This document shows positions 22,386 through 31,045 of a stretch of DNA of 64,000 nt, piece after piece. Made by a program: the position numbers and the translations under genes. A model generated the notes under the pieces. The model had not been told where the DNA came from and ran no database searches. It saw only the letters and a list, made by a program, of their open reading frames with translations. This DNA comes from Acidobacteriota bacterium (lineage in GTDB: Bacteria; Acidobacteriota; Terriglobia; Acidiferrales; UBA7541): positions 103,251-167,250 of the forward strand of contig QHYZ01000050.1 of the NCBI GenBank assembly GCA_003225295.1, written 5' to 3'. Numbering within the stretch: position 1 is the first letter of the stretch; every line of letters begins with the position of its first letter.

Positions 22386-22877
22386 TTATTTGGCCGAATA
22401 TTGTGACCCGGCTCGCGCCGGGGGTTGATAGGACGGCTGGGCGATGGCCCGAGCGAAGGCAATCACCGAGCGGATTTCCCCTGTCGAGAGCATACGTCCG
22501 TATGGCGGCATCATCGCCGACTTGCCCATCGCCGTGCCACCGAGTGTAACGATATTGAGCATGTACTCGTCGCTTTCCGCGTTCAGCGTTGCACCGTCGT
22601 TCAGCAAGGGTGGAACAGGCGTCAGGTTTGAACGATTCGATGGACCGGCAGGCGTGGCGTCTGCGTGGCACCAGACACACTGTTGGTAAAAAATGCGTTT
22701 CCCTTGCGCTTGTTCATAACTCAGGGGAATGACGTGCTGTGCATCGGTCCAGTCTACCTCTGTATCGTAAGCGGTTAGCAGCGGGTCCCCTTTGGCGGTT
22801 TCGGCATGCTTGCGGCACCCGGCGGCGCCGGCGAGAGTCACCACTAGGAGAACGCTGATCCAGACATGGAATCTCAT
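22386..22877 (-). CDS. Monohaem cytochrome c lipoprotein
   Basis: 163 residues. Lipoprotein-type signal with lipobox L-A-G-A-A-G-C, then one c-type haem motif C-V-W-C-H (about 67-71) and a downstream M-M-P-P-Y-G providing a plausible axial Met. It is the cytochrome c fold used as a mobile or tethered electron carrier in the periplasm. The ATG overlaps the octahaem gene stop by four bases (ATGA), indicating translational coupling. It probably accepts electrons from the multihaem subunit. Confidence 0.9.
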   Translation of the reverse strand: MRFHVWISVLLVVTLAGAAGCRKHAETAKGDPLLTAYDTEVDWTDAQHVIPLSYEQAQGKRIFYQQCVWCHADATPAGPSNRSNLTPVPPLLNDGATLNAESDEYMLNIVTLGGTAMGKSAMMPPYGRMLSTGEIRSVIAFARAIAQPSYQPPARAGSQYSAK

Positions 22878-24904
22878 CGGCCGGACCCTTGAGTTGCAAC
22901 GTGCCTGGCATTGGTACTCGCAGTTTTTTGTGGGCTGATGCTCTGCCGCAAGGTCATCAGATACGCCGTTAAAGCCCGGACTTCATCCTCAGTAAAATTT
23001 CGTCGCGGCTCAATGGTATTCGGAACGAGCGCATGAGGATTTCTGAGCCAAGCCTCGATCCATGCGGCCGTGAGCCAGCCGCCAGCGTTGTTCAGGTTGG
23101 GCCCAACGTATCCGCCGGTGCCGCCGATAGTGTGGCATGCTTGGCATTGGTATTTCACTTCGTAGAGTTGTTTGCCCAGTGCCACCATGGCGGGTGTGAA
23201 CTGTTTCGCATCAATACGAGCCGGATTCGCCGCCGGGTGCTGCAAGACCATCACCATGTAGTCGGCGAGTGTCGCTGCCTCCTTATCAGTCATATTGAAT
23301 TGCGGCATGCGCAAGATGAGCGTTGGCCGCAGCGTTTGCGGATTCTTTAAGAACTCCACGAGCCACCCCCGCTGGGCGCGGCTGCCCTCGTAGGTCAGAT
23401 CGGGAGCCAGGTCGCCGCCGTAACCGTTGAACTTGTGGCAGGTATAGCATTTGTAGCGCTCGTAGACTTCGCCAAACGCACCCATCGGATGGAAAACAGC
23501 TTTCTTGCTAGGCACAACCAGATTTTCGAGGGCACTCGTCGCGGGCGGGCCCTTCATGCTAAGGAGAGCAGTTGTGATAGCGTCCAAATCAGATTGATTC
23601 CAGTTGTACTGCGGCATTCGCGCCGCAGCATTCACGGACGTGGGGTCCTGCAGTTTCGCCTGGATGTAGGCCACAAGATTGTGTGGAATCTTGGCTACGC
23701 CGAATTCCAGATCGGAGGCGTTTTTCCCTCCAAGTGCGCTCAGGTCCGGTCCAAAATCTTTCTGCGGATTCAGGCCCTGAATCGAATGGCAGCTCGCGCA
23801 CCCCTTCTCCAGAAAGAGGCGATGTCCAAGCTGAATTTCTTGCTCAGTTGGTTGCCCGAGCTGCGGAACGCCAGTGAGCAGATCGGAATCAGTTAGCTTG
23901 GTGGTGATGTACTGCGTCACTTTGTAGAGATCTTCATCCGACCAGCCGTAGCGCGGCATCCGGGTGTGGGACAGATAGTCTTGCGGGTCGCGCAGCCACG
24001 CGATGAGCCAATCGGGGTTGACCTTACTGCCGACTTTGGTGAGCTCCGGACCAATATCGCCGCCGATCAGCTTGATTTCCCCGGCGCGAGTGACCGCCAG
24101 TGAGTGGCACGTCGAGCAGAACATTTGCCGGAAACGTAGTTCACCCTGGGAGATTAATTCCGGATTATTGCTCCAGACGCCAACGACGCGGGCATCGATC
24201 TTGTATGGCACCACGGCTTGTGCTTTTTGAATGCTGAGGTACCCGGAAAGTCCGCGAAGTTCGGTTTCACTCAGACGAAACTTCACTTTCGTCCCGATGT
24301 TCGTGAGATCGGGACCGAGCATGGCGGAACGCTCGATTCCCGGCAGGCGATGGCAGCCTTGACAATTCAGTTCGGCCAAGAGCTCGCGGCCGCGTGTCAG
24401 CTGGGGCGTCTCGGGCAGGTCGGCGTAGTGACATGTGCCACACGACGCTTGAATGAAGCGGGTCGGCAATATCGGTTGTTCCCAAGCAAGCGTCGATTCG
24501 TGAGCTTCAGCGACTTCTGTGGCGGGACCCTGGCCCCGGTGACAGACGGTGCAGCCCCAATCGCGAACGTTGTGCGGAATGGGCGGGTGCGCGCGAAAAG
24601 CTCTAGGCACCGCTCTGTCCGCGAGGCTGGCCTGCGTCATCCCCTGATGGCAAGTGGTGCATCGGTCGACGACATTCATTTCGGGCAGCCAGATCTGATC
24701 GATGTCGGGATGGTAATCGGCCAACAGCTTCTTGGTGTCAGCGCGGCCCTGTGCAAATCGCAGGTAGGAGCGTTTGTACTGCTTCCACTCGCGGCGAAAG
24801 TCTTTGAAGGGCGAGATTGCGAGGACAACCAGGAACACGACACTCGAAGCCGCAAAGATCAGGCGCGTGCGGCCAGTTAATTTGCTCATCTCTTCAGCCG
24901 GCAT
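22874..24904 (-). CDS. Membrane-anchored octahaem cytochrome c
   Basis: About 676 residues. One N-terminal transmembrane segment (F-A-A-S-S-V-V-F-L-V-V-L), then eight C-x-x-C-H motifs in order: CTTCH, CTVCH, CGTCH, CQGCH, CSTCH, CASCH, CYTCH and CQACH. The last five sit in repeated cytochrome c-like modules, several ending R-M-P-Q-F/Y-N or similar, with Met as probable sixth ligand. It would carry electrons from the Rieske/cytochrome b pair to periplasmic acceptors. ATG 24904 follows GGAG and overlaps the upstream gene by 11 bp; ATG 24889 is an alternative. It is far larger than the usual mono- or dihaem cytochrome of bc complexes. Confidence 0.9.
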   Translation of the reverse strand: MPAEEMSKLTGRTRLIFAASSVVFLVVLAISPFKDFRREWKQYKRSYLRFAQGRADTKKLLADYHPDIDQIWLPEMNVVDRCTTCHQGMTQASLADRAVPRAFRAHPPIPHNVRDWGCTVCHRGQGPATEVAEAHESTLAWEQPILPTRFIQASCGTCHYADLPETPQLTRGRELLAELNCQGCHRLPGIERSAMLGPDLTNIGTKVKFRLSETELRGLSGYLSIQKAQAVVPYKIDARVVGVWSNNPELISQGELRFRQMFCSTCHSLAVTRAGEIKLIGGDIGPELTKVGSKVNPDWLIAWLRDPQDYLSHTRMPRYGWSDEDLYKVTQYITTKLTDSDLLTGVPQLGQPTEQEIQLGHRLFLEKGCASCHSIQGLNPQKDFGPDLSALGGKNASDLEFGVAKIPHNLVAYIQAKLQDPTSVNAAARMPQYNWNQSDLDAITTALLSMKGPPATSALENLVVPSKKAVFHPMGAFGEVYERYKCYTCHKFNGYGGDLAPDLTYEGSRAQRGWLVEFLKNPQTLRPTLILRMPQFNMTDKEAATLADYMVMVLQHPAANPARIDAKQFTPAMVALGKQLYEVKYQCQACHTIGGTGGYVGPNLNNAGGWLTAAWIEAWLRNPHALVPNTIEPRRNFTEDEVRALTAYLMTLRQSISPQKTASTNARHVATQGSGR

Positions 24905-25520
24905 GAGTTCTCCACGGCCACACCCACGACCAGCCCGGGCCCCGGAAAAAAGTCCCAACGACGGTCAAACAGACAGCGACAGCAATGAACCAGGTCATGA
25001 CCCACCAGGAGAGGGATTTCGTGGCGAGCACATTCAGCCAGCCCTTTTGTCCCTCCCTAACGGTATAAGAAAACAGCAAAAGCGCCGCAACGAGTGCCGT
25101 GGGAGCAAAAATCGTCCAAGCGTGGAATACCGCTAGAAACGCGAGCAGGATAATCACAGTGATGAGGACCACCACTAATGTCGGAATCAATATTCCGGCG
25201 ACGAATGGCGGGAAAAAATGCAGCAGTTCCTGAAGGCCAAGAAAATACCAGGGGGCCTTGGCAGGATTCGGGGTAAGCAGCGGATTGGCCAGCTGCTCGA
25301 GCGGGGCGTCCCAGAAAAGTGCGACGAGCACCATGGCAATCACGAGCAGCTGAAATGCCATCGCCTCGCGGATCAAGAGATGGGGATAAGTCATCAACTG
25401 CGGGCCGGGATCGCCCACAACCTTAGCGGAAGTCTTTTTCGTGACAAAAACGACGCGCCGTGCTTCTTTCTTCGCGTCCGAGCTGAAACCGGTTTCGATT
25501 TTATTCTTTTCCATCATCAC
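24894..25520 (-). CDS. Cytochrome b C-terminal domain subunit (PetD/QcrC-like)
   Basis: 208 residues with about four hydrophobic helices. The [13 protein letters not shown] motif corresponds to the Qo-site P-E-W-Y region of cytochrome b subunit IV in b6f and split menaquinol:cytochrome c reductases. Starts at a run of three ATG codons (25520, 25517, 25514) inside the end of the cytochrome b N-terminal gene, an overlap typical of coupled subunits. It completes the split cytochrome b with the gene upstream. Confidence 0.9.
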   Translation of the reverse strand: MMMEKNKIETGFSSDAKKEARRVVFVTKKTSAKVVGDPGPQLMTYPHLLIREAMAFQLLVIAMVLVALFWDAPLEQLANPLLTPNPAKAPWYFLGLQELLHFFPPFVAGILIPTLVVVLITVIILLAFLAVFHAWTIFAPTALVAALLLFSYTVREGQKGWLNVLATKSLSWWVMTWFIAVAVCLTVVGTFFRGPGWSWVWPWRTHAG

Positions 25521-26253
25521 CCTTGGACCTTGCCGTCAGACCACCGTCCTTTTGCACACGCCAGAAATGAATTCCGATGAGCAAGAACGCCAGGAGCGGA
25601 AGAATCACAACGTGAAGCACGTAGAAACGCAGCAACGCGTTTTCTCCGACGATGTTCCCGCCCAACAGGAGGAAGCGAGTCTTGTTGCCGACTACAGGCA
25701 TAGCGGAAATGATGTTTGTGCCGACGGTCACGGCCCAAAAGGCAAGCTGGTCCCAGGGCAAGAGATACCCCGTGTAGCTGAGGAACAGCGTGACCAGAAG
25801 AAGCACGACACCCACCACCCAGTTGAACTCATGCGGCGGTTTGTAGCCCCCGCGGTAGAACACGTGAAACATGTGCCAGAAGACGGCGAAGACCATTAAA
25901 TGCGCGGCCAGCCGGTGAAGATTGCGAAGAAAGATGCCATTCGCAACCACGAATTGAAGATCCTTCATATCCCGGTAGGCATGCGGCACGGCCGGGTGGT
26001 AATAGAACATCAGCAAAATGCCAGTGACGAAAAGAACGATGAAAAGGATGAATGAGATCGAGCCGAGGTAATACGAGGCCCGCACGCGGAGGGACTTCTC
26101 TCTAACCTTGACGGGCAACCAGTGGAGGAAAAGGTTGCCGAAGACGGCGATGCTGCGAGTGCGGTTAGTATTCGCGGGGCCGCGGCGAAAAATGGATTTC
26201 CAGACCTTCGTTTCGCGAAGGTTTTGTAGCGCGGAGTGAAGAGTCGCAGCCAT
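25501..26253 (-). CDS. Cytochrome b N-terminal (b6-type) subunit of quinol oxidoreductase
   Basis: 250 residues. Four transmembrane helices carry the haem-binding His pairs: in [11 protein letters not shown] and H-M-F-H-V-F-Y-R, and then F-Y-V-L-H and I-G-I-H-F-W-R-V. The Qo-side G-Y-L-L-P-W-D-Q motif is present. Oxidises quinol in the inner membrane with bifurcation between the Rieske centre and b haems. It sits between the Rieske and PetD-like genes in the classical order. Confidence 0.95.
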   Translation of the reverse strand: MAATLHSALQNLRETKVWKSIFRRGPANTNRTRSIAVFGNLFLHWLPVKVREKSLRVRASYYLGSISFILFIVLFVTGILLMFYYHPAVPHAYRDMKDLQFVVANGIFLRNLHRLAAHLMVFAVFWHMFHVFYRGGYKPPHEFNWVVGVVLLLVTLFLSYTGYLLPWDQLAFWAVTVGTNIISAMPVVGNKTRFLLLGGNIVGENALLRFYVLHVVILPLLAFLLIGIHFWRVQKDGGLTARSKGDDGKE

Positions 26254-26261
26254 TGTCTCAC

Positions 26262-26771
26262 TTAGACTTTCAGAACCTGCTCCGACTTAATCTCTTGCAA
26301 CTTGTCAACCAGCAACTCCCCATCCGATGTCAGCGAGATAGCGAAGTGCGGAAGAGGCCGCGGGGCGGGACCTTCGACCTTTGTGCCGTCGGATTTGAAC
26401 TTACTACCATGGCATGGGCACGCAATCATTTCGGCGTCGGGCTTCCATTGCGTAACGCAGCCAAGATGGGTGCAGACGGCGGAGACAGCATAGAAGCCCT
26501 CCGGCATGCGCACGATGTAAACCTGCTGGTCCTGAAGAAACGTCACCGAATGCACAGGATAAAGATCGGGATTGCCGGCGCGAAAGCTCGTCGGCGGCTC
26601 AAACAGGACGTTGGGCGAGAAAAATTGATAGGTCACGGCAACCGACCCTGCGCCGGCGATACCGAGGGCACCCCAAGTGATTTCGTTCAAGAAATCGCGC
26701 CGGGTGATCTCACTAGCGGCAGCGCCGGAGAGGGGCACTCCAGGGAGCGCGGGATCTTTTATTTCACTCAT
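26262..26771 (-). CDS. Rieske [2Fe-2S] protein
   Basis: 169 residues. Tat-type anchor (T-R-R-D-F-L, then hydrophobic helix) and the Rieske cluster boxes C-T-H-L-G-C and C-P-C-H-G-S at about 100-125. It takes the first electron from quinol at cytochrome b. Its start overlaps the stop of the upstream FAD/Fe-S oxidoreductase gene by four bases, so those two proteins are translationally coupled, which is unusual for a bc-type operon. Confidence 0.96.
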   Translation of the reverse strand: MSEIKDPALPGVPLSGAAASEITRRDFLNEITWGALGIAGAGSVAVTYQFFSPNVLFEPPTSFRAGNPDLYPVHSVTFLQDQQVYIVRMPEGFYAVSAVCTHLGCVTQWKPDAEMIACPCHGSKFKSDGTKVEGPAPRPLPHFAISLTSDGELLVDKLQEIKSEQVLKV

Positions 26772-28720
26772 GAGTGGAGAACCATCTCCTCAATTTGTAC
26801 TAAATTCGGGTCGCGATCGAAAACCTCAAAAGCTTCCATGGTGATGGTGTGAACCGGGCAGCGCTCCGCGCAAAGGCCGCAACGGATGCAAATGGTTTCG
26901 TCTTTCACCATTACCGAACCTTTTGCGGTGGAAAGCTCTTCGGGCGAGAGGTGCAGAAGTTCGTGAGTCCGAGAGTCGGACGTGGTGGACAACAGCTGTA
27001 TGCTTTCATCGGAAAATTCGAATTGGCTAAGCGGGACGAGCTGCAGACAGTTTTCCGGACAAACATCGACACAGCCGCCACAGAGGATGCACTCAGTGCC
27101 GTTCACCTCGGTCCCTTCAAAAATGGTGTTGATCCAGCACTGCAGGCAGCGCGACGCTTCCCGCCTGGCCTGCTCTTCTGTAAAGCCGATTTCGACTTCG
27201 GCTATACCGGTGCGCCGTTCGAGAGGGATGACCGGGACGGCTAAACGTGAATATTCATCGTATCGCTCGGCCATTTTGTGATGATCGAGAACAGTGATTT
27301 GCACATACTGGGGCTTGGGCTTCCACTCGGGTCCCCGGATAAATTTGTCGATTTCTTCAGCGGCTTTTTTGCCATCCGCAACAGCATTGATGATCAGGCG
27401 CGGACCAAAGGCGATGTCCCCGGCTGCGAAAATTCCCGACGCCGTCGTCATAAGCGTAGCGGGATCGATCTTCAGGGTGCCTTGCCGCGTCGTTTCGAGG
27501 CCATCGGCGGGCTTGAGAAAGGAAAGATCGGAGGCTTGCCCGATGGCCAGGATTATTGTGTCACATGGAATGATTGTTTCCGTGCCGGGAGCGAAGGTAG
27601 GGCTAAACCGCCGTTGGGCGTCGAATACGGACGTGCACTTGATCACTTCGAGGCCAGTTACCTTGCCATTCTGACCGACGAATTGTTTCGGACCGAGCGA
27701 GGGATGAATCCTGATGCCCTCTACCAAGCCCTCTTCAATTTCTTCTTCCGAAGCGGGCATTTCCTGGCGCGATTCGAGGCACACGAGGTGCACTTCACGA
27801 GCGCCCATGCGTAACGCCTGACGGGAAACATCCATGAACTCCTTCATGGCCACGTCCATCTCGCTGGAAGTCAGTTGGTCTGGAAGCCCCGCACTGGATT
27901 CTGTGTCCGCCGTAAGCTTCTGCTGTTCACGCATGGCGGAACGCGCCACGTCGATCGCTACGTTGCCTCCCCCGATGACGACGACTTGCTTACCGATAGA
28001 GAAGCGGTAGCCAAGATTGACGTTGAGGAGAAAATCGATGCCTTTCACGACTCCATCCAGCTCATGCCCCGCTAGATTGAGGTCGCGGCTCTTGTGCAGG
28101 CCAAAGGCGAGCAGCACGGCTTTGTAGCCCTGGCGGCGGAGATCCTCCAGGGAAAAGTCACGACCCAGCCGCATGTTCAGGCGGAGTTCCGGGCCGAGGT
28201 CGAGAATTTCGCGAATCTGAGACTGCAAAACGTCGCGGGGCAGGCGATATTCCGGAATGCCGAGATGCATCATTCCACCCGGCACCGGCGCAGCCTCAAA
28301 AACCGTCACGGGATAACCGAGCAGCGCCAGATCATGCGCGGCGGACATACCGGCAGGACCGGAGCCGATGACTGCGATTTTTTCTGGTCGGACGGTGCGT
28401 GGGCTCCCCGAAAAGACATCGATGGGATTGCGCGATTCCGGACCATGGCGCTCGGTGACGAATCGCTTCAAGGCGCGGATGGAAATGGGCATGTCGAATT
28501 GCCCGCGCCGACAGGCGGGTTCGCACGGATGCCCGCACACCCGGCCACAGATAGAAGCGAATGGATTGGGGGCGCGGGCGTAGCGGTAAGCTTCCTCGTA
28601 TCTCTCCTGCGCAATGAGCGCGACGTAGCGTCCGGCCTGCGTGTGCACAGGACAGGCCTGCATGCAGGGGAAGTTCGATTCGAGCCACTCCAGGTCGACT
28701 AGTTTGGTTCGGCTGGCCAC
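26768..28720 (-). CDS. GltD/NfnB-like FAD-NAD(P) oxidoreductase with N- and C-terminal [4Fe-4S] domains
   Basis: About 650 residues. An N-terminal DPYD-II/GltD-type Cys-rich domain (C-M-Q-A-C-P-V-H, C-G-R-V-C-G-H-P-C-E-P-A-C) is followed by an FAD Rossmann motif G-S-G-P-A-G-M, an NAD(P) motif G-G-G-N-V-A-I-D and a second FAD motif A-x-G-D. The C-terminal bacterial ferredoxin part has C-I-L-C-G-G-C-V-D-V-C-P and C-I-R-C-G-L-C-A-E-R-C-P. Up to four [4Fe-4S] clusters are possible. GTG 28720 is the likely start; codons upstream overlap the cupredoxin gene and look non-coding. Coupled to the Rieske gene, it may feed electrons from or to NAD(P)H; role inferred. Confidence 0.87.
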   Translation of the reverse strand: MASRTKLVDLEWLESNFPCMQACPVHTQAGRYVALIAQERYEEAYRYARAPNPFASICGRVCGHPCEPACRRGQFDMPISIRALKRFVTERHGPESRNPIDVFSGSPRTVRPEKIAVIGSGPAGMSAAHDLALLGYPVTVFEAAPVPGGMMHLGIPEYRLPRDVLQSQIREILDLGPELRLNMRLGRDFSLEDLRRQGYKAVLLAFGLHKSRDLNLAGHELDGVVKGIDFLLNVNLGYRFSIGKQVVVIGGGNVAIDVARSAMREQQKLTADTESSAGLPDQLTSSEMDVAMKEFMDVSRQALRMGAREVHLVCLESRQEMPASEEEIEEGLVEGIRIHPSLGPKQFVGQNGKVTGLEVIKCTSVFDAQRRFSPTFAPGTETIIPCDTIILAIGQASDLSFLKPADGLETTRQGTLKIDPATLMTTASGIFAAGDIAFGPRLIINAVADGKKAAEEIDKFIRGPEWKPKPQYVQITVLDHHKMAERYDEYSRLAVPVIPLERRTGIAEVEIGFTEEQARREASRCLQCWINTIFEGTEVNGTECILCGGCVDVCPENCLQLVPLSQFEFSDESIQLLSTTSDSRTHELLHLSPEELSTAKGSVMVKDETICIRCGLCAERCPVHTITMEAFEVFDRDPNLVQIEEMVLHS

Positions 28721-28746
28721 GAGGCGCGTCCCGCGTCCCTTTCTCG

Positions 28747-29358
28747 TTATTTCTTGACCGTCAATTCCAGCGTTGCTGTTGCGGAGCTGACATCCACCGG
28801 TTGCGTGGTTGGTTTCCCATCTTCGCTCCAAGTCTTCAACGTGTACTTTCCCGCGGGAATATTCTTGATTTCGAAACTGCCGTCTTTGTTGGTCACAGCA
28901 AAATAAGGCGTAGGCACAACGACGACGTAGCCAGACATTTCGGGATGCACGTTGCAAAGGAGAGAAGCCGTGCCGAGGTCATTGAATTGGAACGGTTTCT
29001 TCTCACCCTTCGGCCAGGTGCCAAGATTGTGAGAGAGCTTCTTGTTTCCGCTGACCGAAGGCCAGTAAACATTGTGGCCGACGGGATCGCTGTTCAGGAA
29101 CTCTACCGTTGTTCCCTGCTGCACCGCGACCACATGAGGAAGGAACGCCATTTTCCGCTGGTCGATCACCACGTGGTCTTTCGGCGGATCGAACTTCTGG
29201 TCGGCAATCGCGTCGATGTACACGGCTATGTTTTCTGAAGACTTGATCCCCTGCACGCTGACCTTGCCTTTGATTTCATTGGCCCAACTCGCCCCTGCCA
29301 GGGCCAACGTGAGGCTTGCTGCGACTGCTGCCTTTGCTGCTATTTTCGCTAGACTCAT
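28747..29358 (-). CDS. Periplasmic cupredoxin-like protein with C-terminal carboxypeptidase-regulatory-like domain
   Basis: 203 residues. Signal peptide ending A-S-W-A-N. The cupredoxin domain has type-1 copper ligands: His in P-V-G-H-N-V-Y-W, Cys and His in L-L-C-N-V-H, and Met in H-P-E-M. After it a small beta-sandwich with D-G-S-F-E-I-K-N-I-P-A-G-K-Y-T-L matches the CarboxypepD_reg fold. Probably a periplasmic electron carrier in the cluster, encoded between the haem-porin and the oxidoreductase genes. ATG 29358. Actual copper content is inferred from the ligands. Confidence 0.87.
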   Translation of the reverse strand: MSLAKIAAKAAVAASLTLALAGASWANEIKGKVSVQGIKSSENIAVYIDAIADQKFDPPKDHVVIDQRKMAFLPHVVAVQQGTTVEFLNSDPVGHNVYWPSVSGNKKLSHNLGTWPKGEKKPFQFNDLGTASLLCNVHPEMSGYVVVVPTPYFAVTNKDGSFEIKNIPAGKYTLKTWSEDGKPTTQPVDVSSATATLELTVKK

Positions 29359-29412
29359 GACATTCCTCTCGTATTTGATGTGCGTGCGATTCGTTTTCCG
29401 AGTCCAATCTTT

Positions 29413-30870
29413 CTAGAAGACGTAGTCGATGCCCGTCTGGAATGTGTTGGGGCGGAAGAAAAGCGGATTTCCCGTTAGGGGATCCGTGTAGGGCTGCCCA
29501 AAAGTGTATTGGTATTCGCCAACGACCTTGATGTTGGCGCGCACCAGCACCTGGAAGCCCGGACTGAAACGGTTCCGCGTGTGATACTGCGATGCTGGTG
29601 TGCCATTCACGAAATCTGAGTGCGAATTCACTGCGTCGTAATGAAACGTCCCGATCAGCCACGGATAGAACCAGTAATTGGCGCCAGCGAACCCGCCGGA
29701 GAATTTAACGGCAGGAGCAGCAGCGATGGTCGAAGGCGTTCCGACGGTAACCACGTGGTTGTCGTCATGGCCAAACATCCCCAGTCCGAATAGCTCCAGT
29801 TTCCTGTATTTGAAGCGGAGATCGCCGCCCACGCGATAGAAGGGTTCGTCGATGGCGGCCAGTCCCGGGAAGAGCACGCCATCCTGGTTCTGTTGGTTCT
29901 TGCCATAGTAGTAGAAGAATCCCAGCCGGACCGAGGAGTGGTCCCGGGGACCGGTTGGCCCCGCTGCCTGGATGGCATTGCGGCTTTCCGGGTCGCGCTC
30001 CAGATTAAATTTCTGAGAGAGGCGAACGTAGACATCTTTCGAACTCCGCGTGGCGGTTCCAACATTGCTTCCATTCGTGACGGCAACCGACCAATTGAAG
30101 TTTCCGTTGTTTGGAGTGCCGCCGAACTCGATGCCGCGCTGCGGCGAACCGAAAATTGTCGGATTGTTTGTCGTACCCGGAGGTACCGCTACATTCGCTT
30201 CACCGTAAATATCAAACGGCGACAGATAGATGGTCTTCGCCTGTGTGAAAGGCAAATCCAGTTCGAATTGTCCGAATCGGACGTTCAGCGCATTCTTCGG
30301 CAACCCGATGCCGTGGCCCAAATCGTTATACTTGAGCCAACCGTCACCCAGGCCGCCGTCGGCGTTGGCCGCTCCGACAGAAATGTCATCATCAATCCAA
30401 AACGAGATATTTTGCCCATAGCTCCCCGCGCTGATGATGGTGAAGGTGTTGGGAGCAAAAAGGTCCGTCCGCGGCGTGAATCCGTTCTGCTGGATGACCC
30501 CCGCTGGTTGCTTGCGGTTCAGACTGAAATTCCCTTCGTACCGGAAGGCGATTGGCAGGTATCCAGGAATCTCACCGGGATAGACCGCACCAGGGAAGGC
30601 CTCCTTCTGCGCCTTTGACCCCAGCAAGACCGGGGGCTCTTTCACAAAGACCTCGTCGTCCTTCGGGAACTTGAATCCGTTCTTCTTGAAGGCTTCTCCG
30701 AAGTCGTTCAATTCCGGATAGTTGTTATGGCACGTGGTGCACGATGTCTGGTACTTTCGCGAAAACGCGGGGATCGCGGACGTCTTAGGCACCGACACAA
30801 GCATGACCCACACAACCACCACCGCCGCCATCAGACTCGCCATAATGCTGGTATTGAGACGACCTTTCAT
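29413..30870 (-). CDS. Outer-membrane porin-like protein with an N-terminal cytochrome c motif
   Basis: 485 residues. N-terminal hydrophobic signal, then C-T-T-C-H (about residue 44) with N-x-Y-P-E-L-N-D-F-G-E-A-F-K-x-N-G, then a long region of amphipathic beta strands ending in the outer-membrane signature Phe (G-I-D-Y-V-F). It looks like a haem-bearing beta-barrel and may pass electrons or solutes across the outer membrane. It is the first gene after the tandem operators (pair B), 106-143 bp upstream. ATG 30870 follows GGAGGG; a start at 30990 would run through the operators and is rejected. Confidence 0.82.
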   Translation of the reverse strand: MKGRLNTSIMASLMAAVVVVWVMLVSVPKTSAIPAFSRKYQTSCTTCHNNYPELNDFGEAFKKNGFKFPKDDEVFVKEPPVLLGSKAQKEAFPGAVYPGEIPGYLPIAFRYEGNFSLNRKQPAGVIQQNGFTPRTDLFAPNTFTIISAGSYGQNISFWIDDDISVGAANADGGLGDGWLKYNDLGHGIGLPKNALNVRFGQFELDLPFTQAKTIYLSPFDIYGEANVAVPPGTTNNPTIFGSPQRGIEFGGTPNNGNFNWSVAVTNGSNVGTATRSSKDVYVRLSQKFNLERDPESRNAIQAAGPTGPRDHSSVRLGFFYYYGKNQQNQDGVLFPGLAAIDEPFYRVGGDLRFKYRKLELFGLGMFGHDDNHVVTVGTPSTIAAAPAVKFSGGFAGANYWFYPWLIGTFHYDAVNSHSDFVNGTPASQYHTRNRFSPGFQVLVRANIKVVGEYQYTFGQPYTDPLTGNPLFFRPNTFQTGIDYVF

Positions 30871-30975
30871 TCGCTTGCCCTCCAAGTCTTGCCCACGGAA
30901 CCGCGGGCCAAGTTCTCCAGACTCACCGTAAGGCTTTGATGGTCTGCATTGTCGCTTGTTGTTTGGTTGACCTAC

Positions 30976-31013
30976 CGTGACGCACGTCACCGATCGATGT
31001 GACGGACATCACA
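30976..31013. promoter_or_regulatory. Tandem CRP-type operators (pair B), 22 bp apart
   Basis: CGTGACGCACGTCACC (30976-30991) and TGTGACGGACATCACA (30998-31013), between the Crp/Fnr gene stop and the first gene of the cytochrome cluster, both minus strand. They probably control the whole respiratory cluster. Confidence 0.8.
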
Positions 31014-31045
31014 AGCGAAGAGAATTTCCGGGAAGGGGAAAGGAG

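Noticed and set aside
30870..30990. Longer start (30990) for the haem-porin gene
   Set aside because: It would place the coding sequence through operator pair B; ATG 30870 has GGAGGG and begins the signal peptide.
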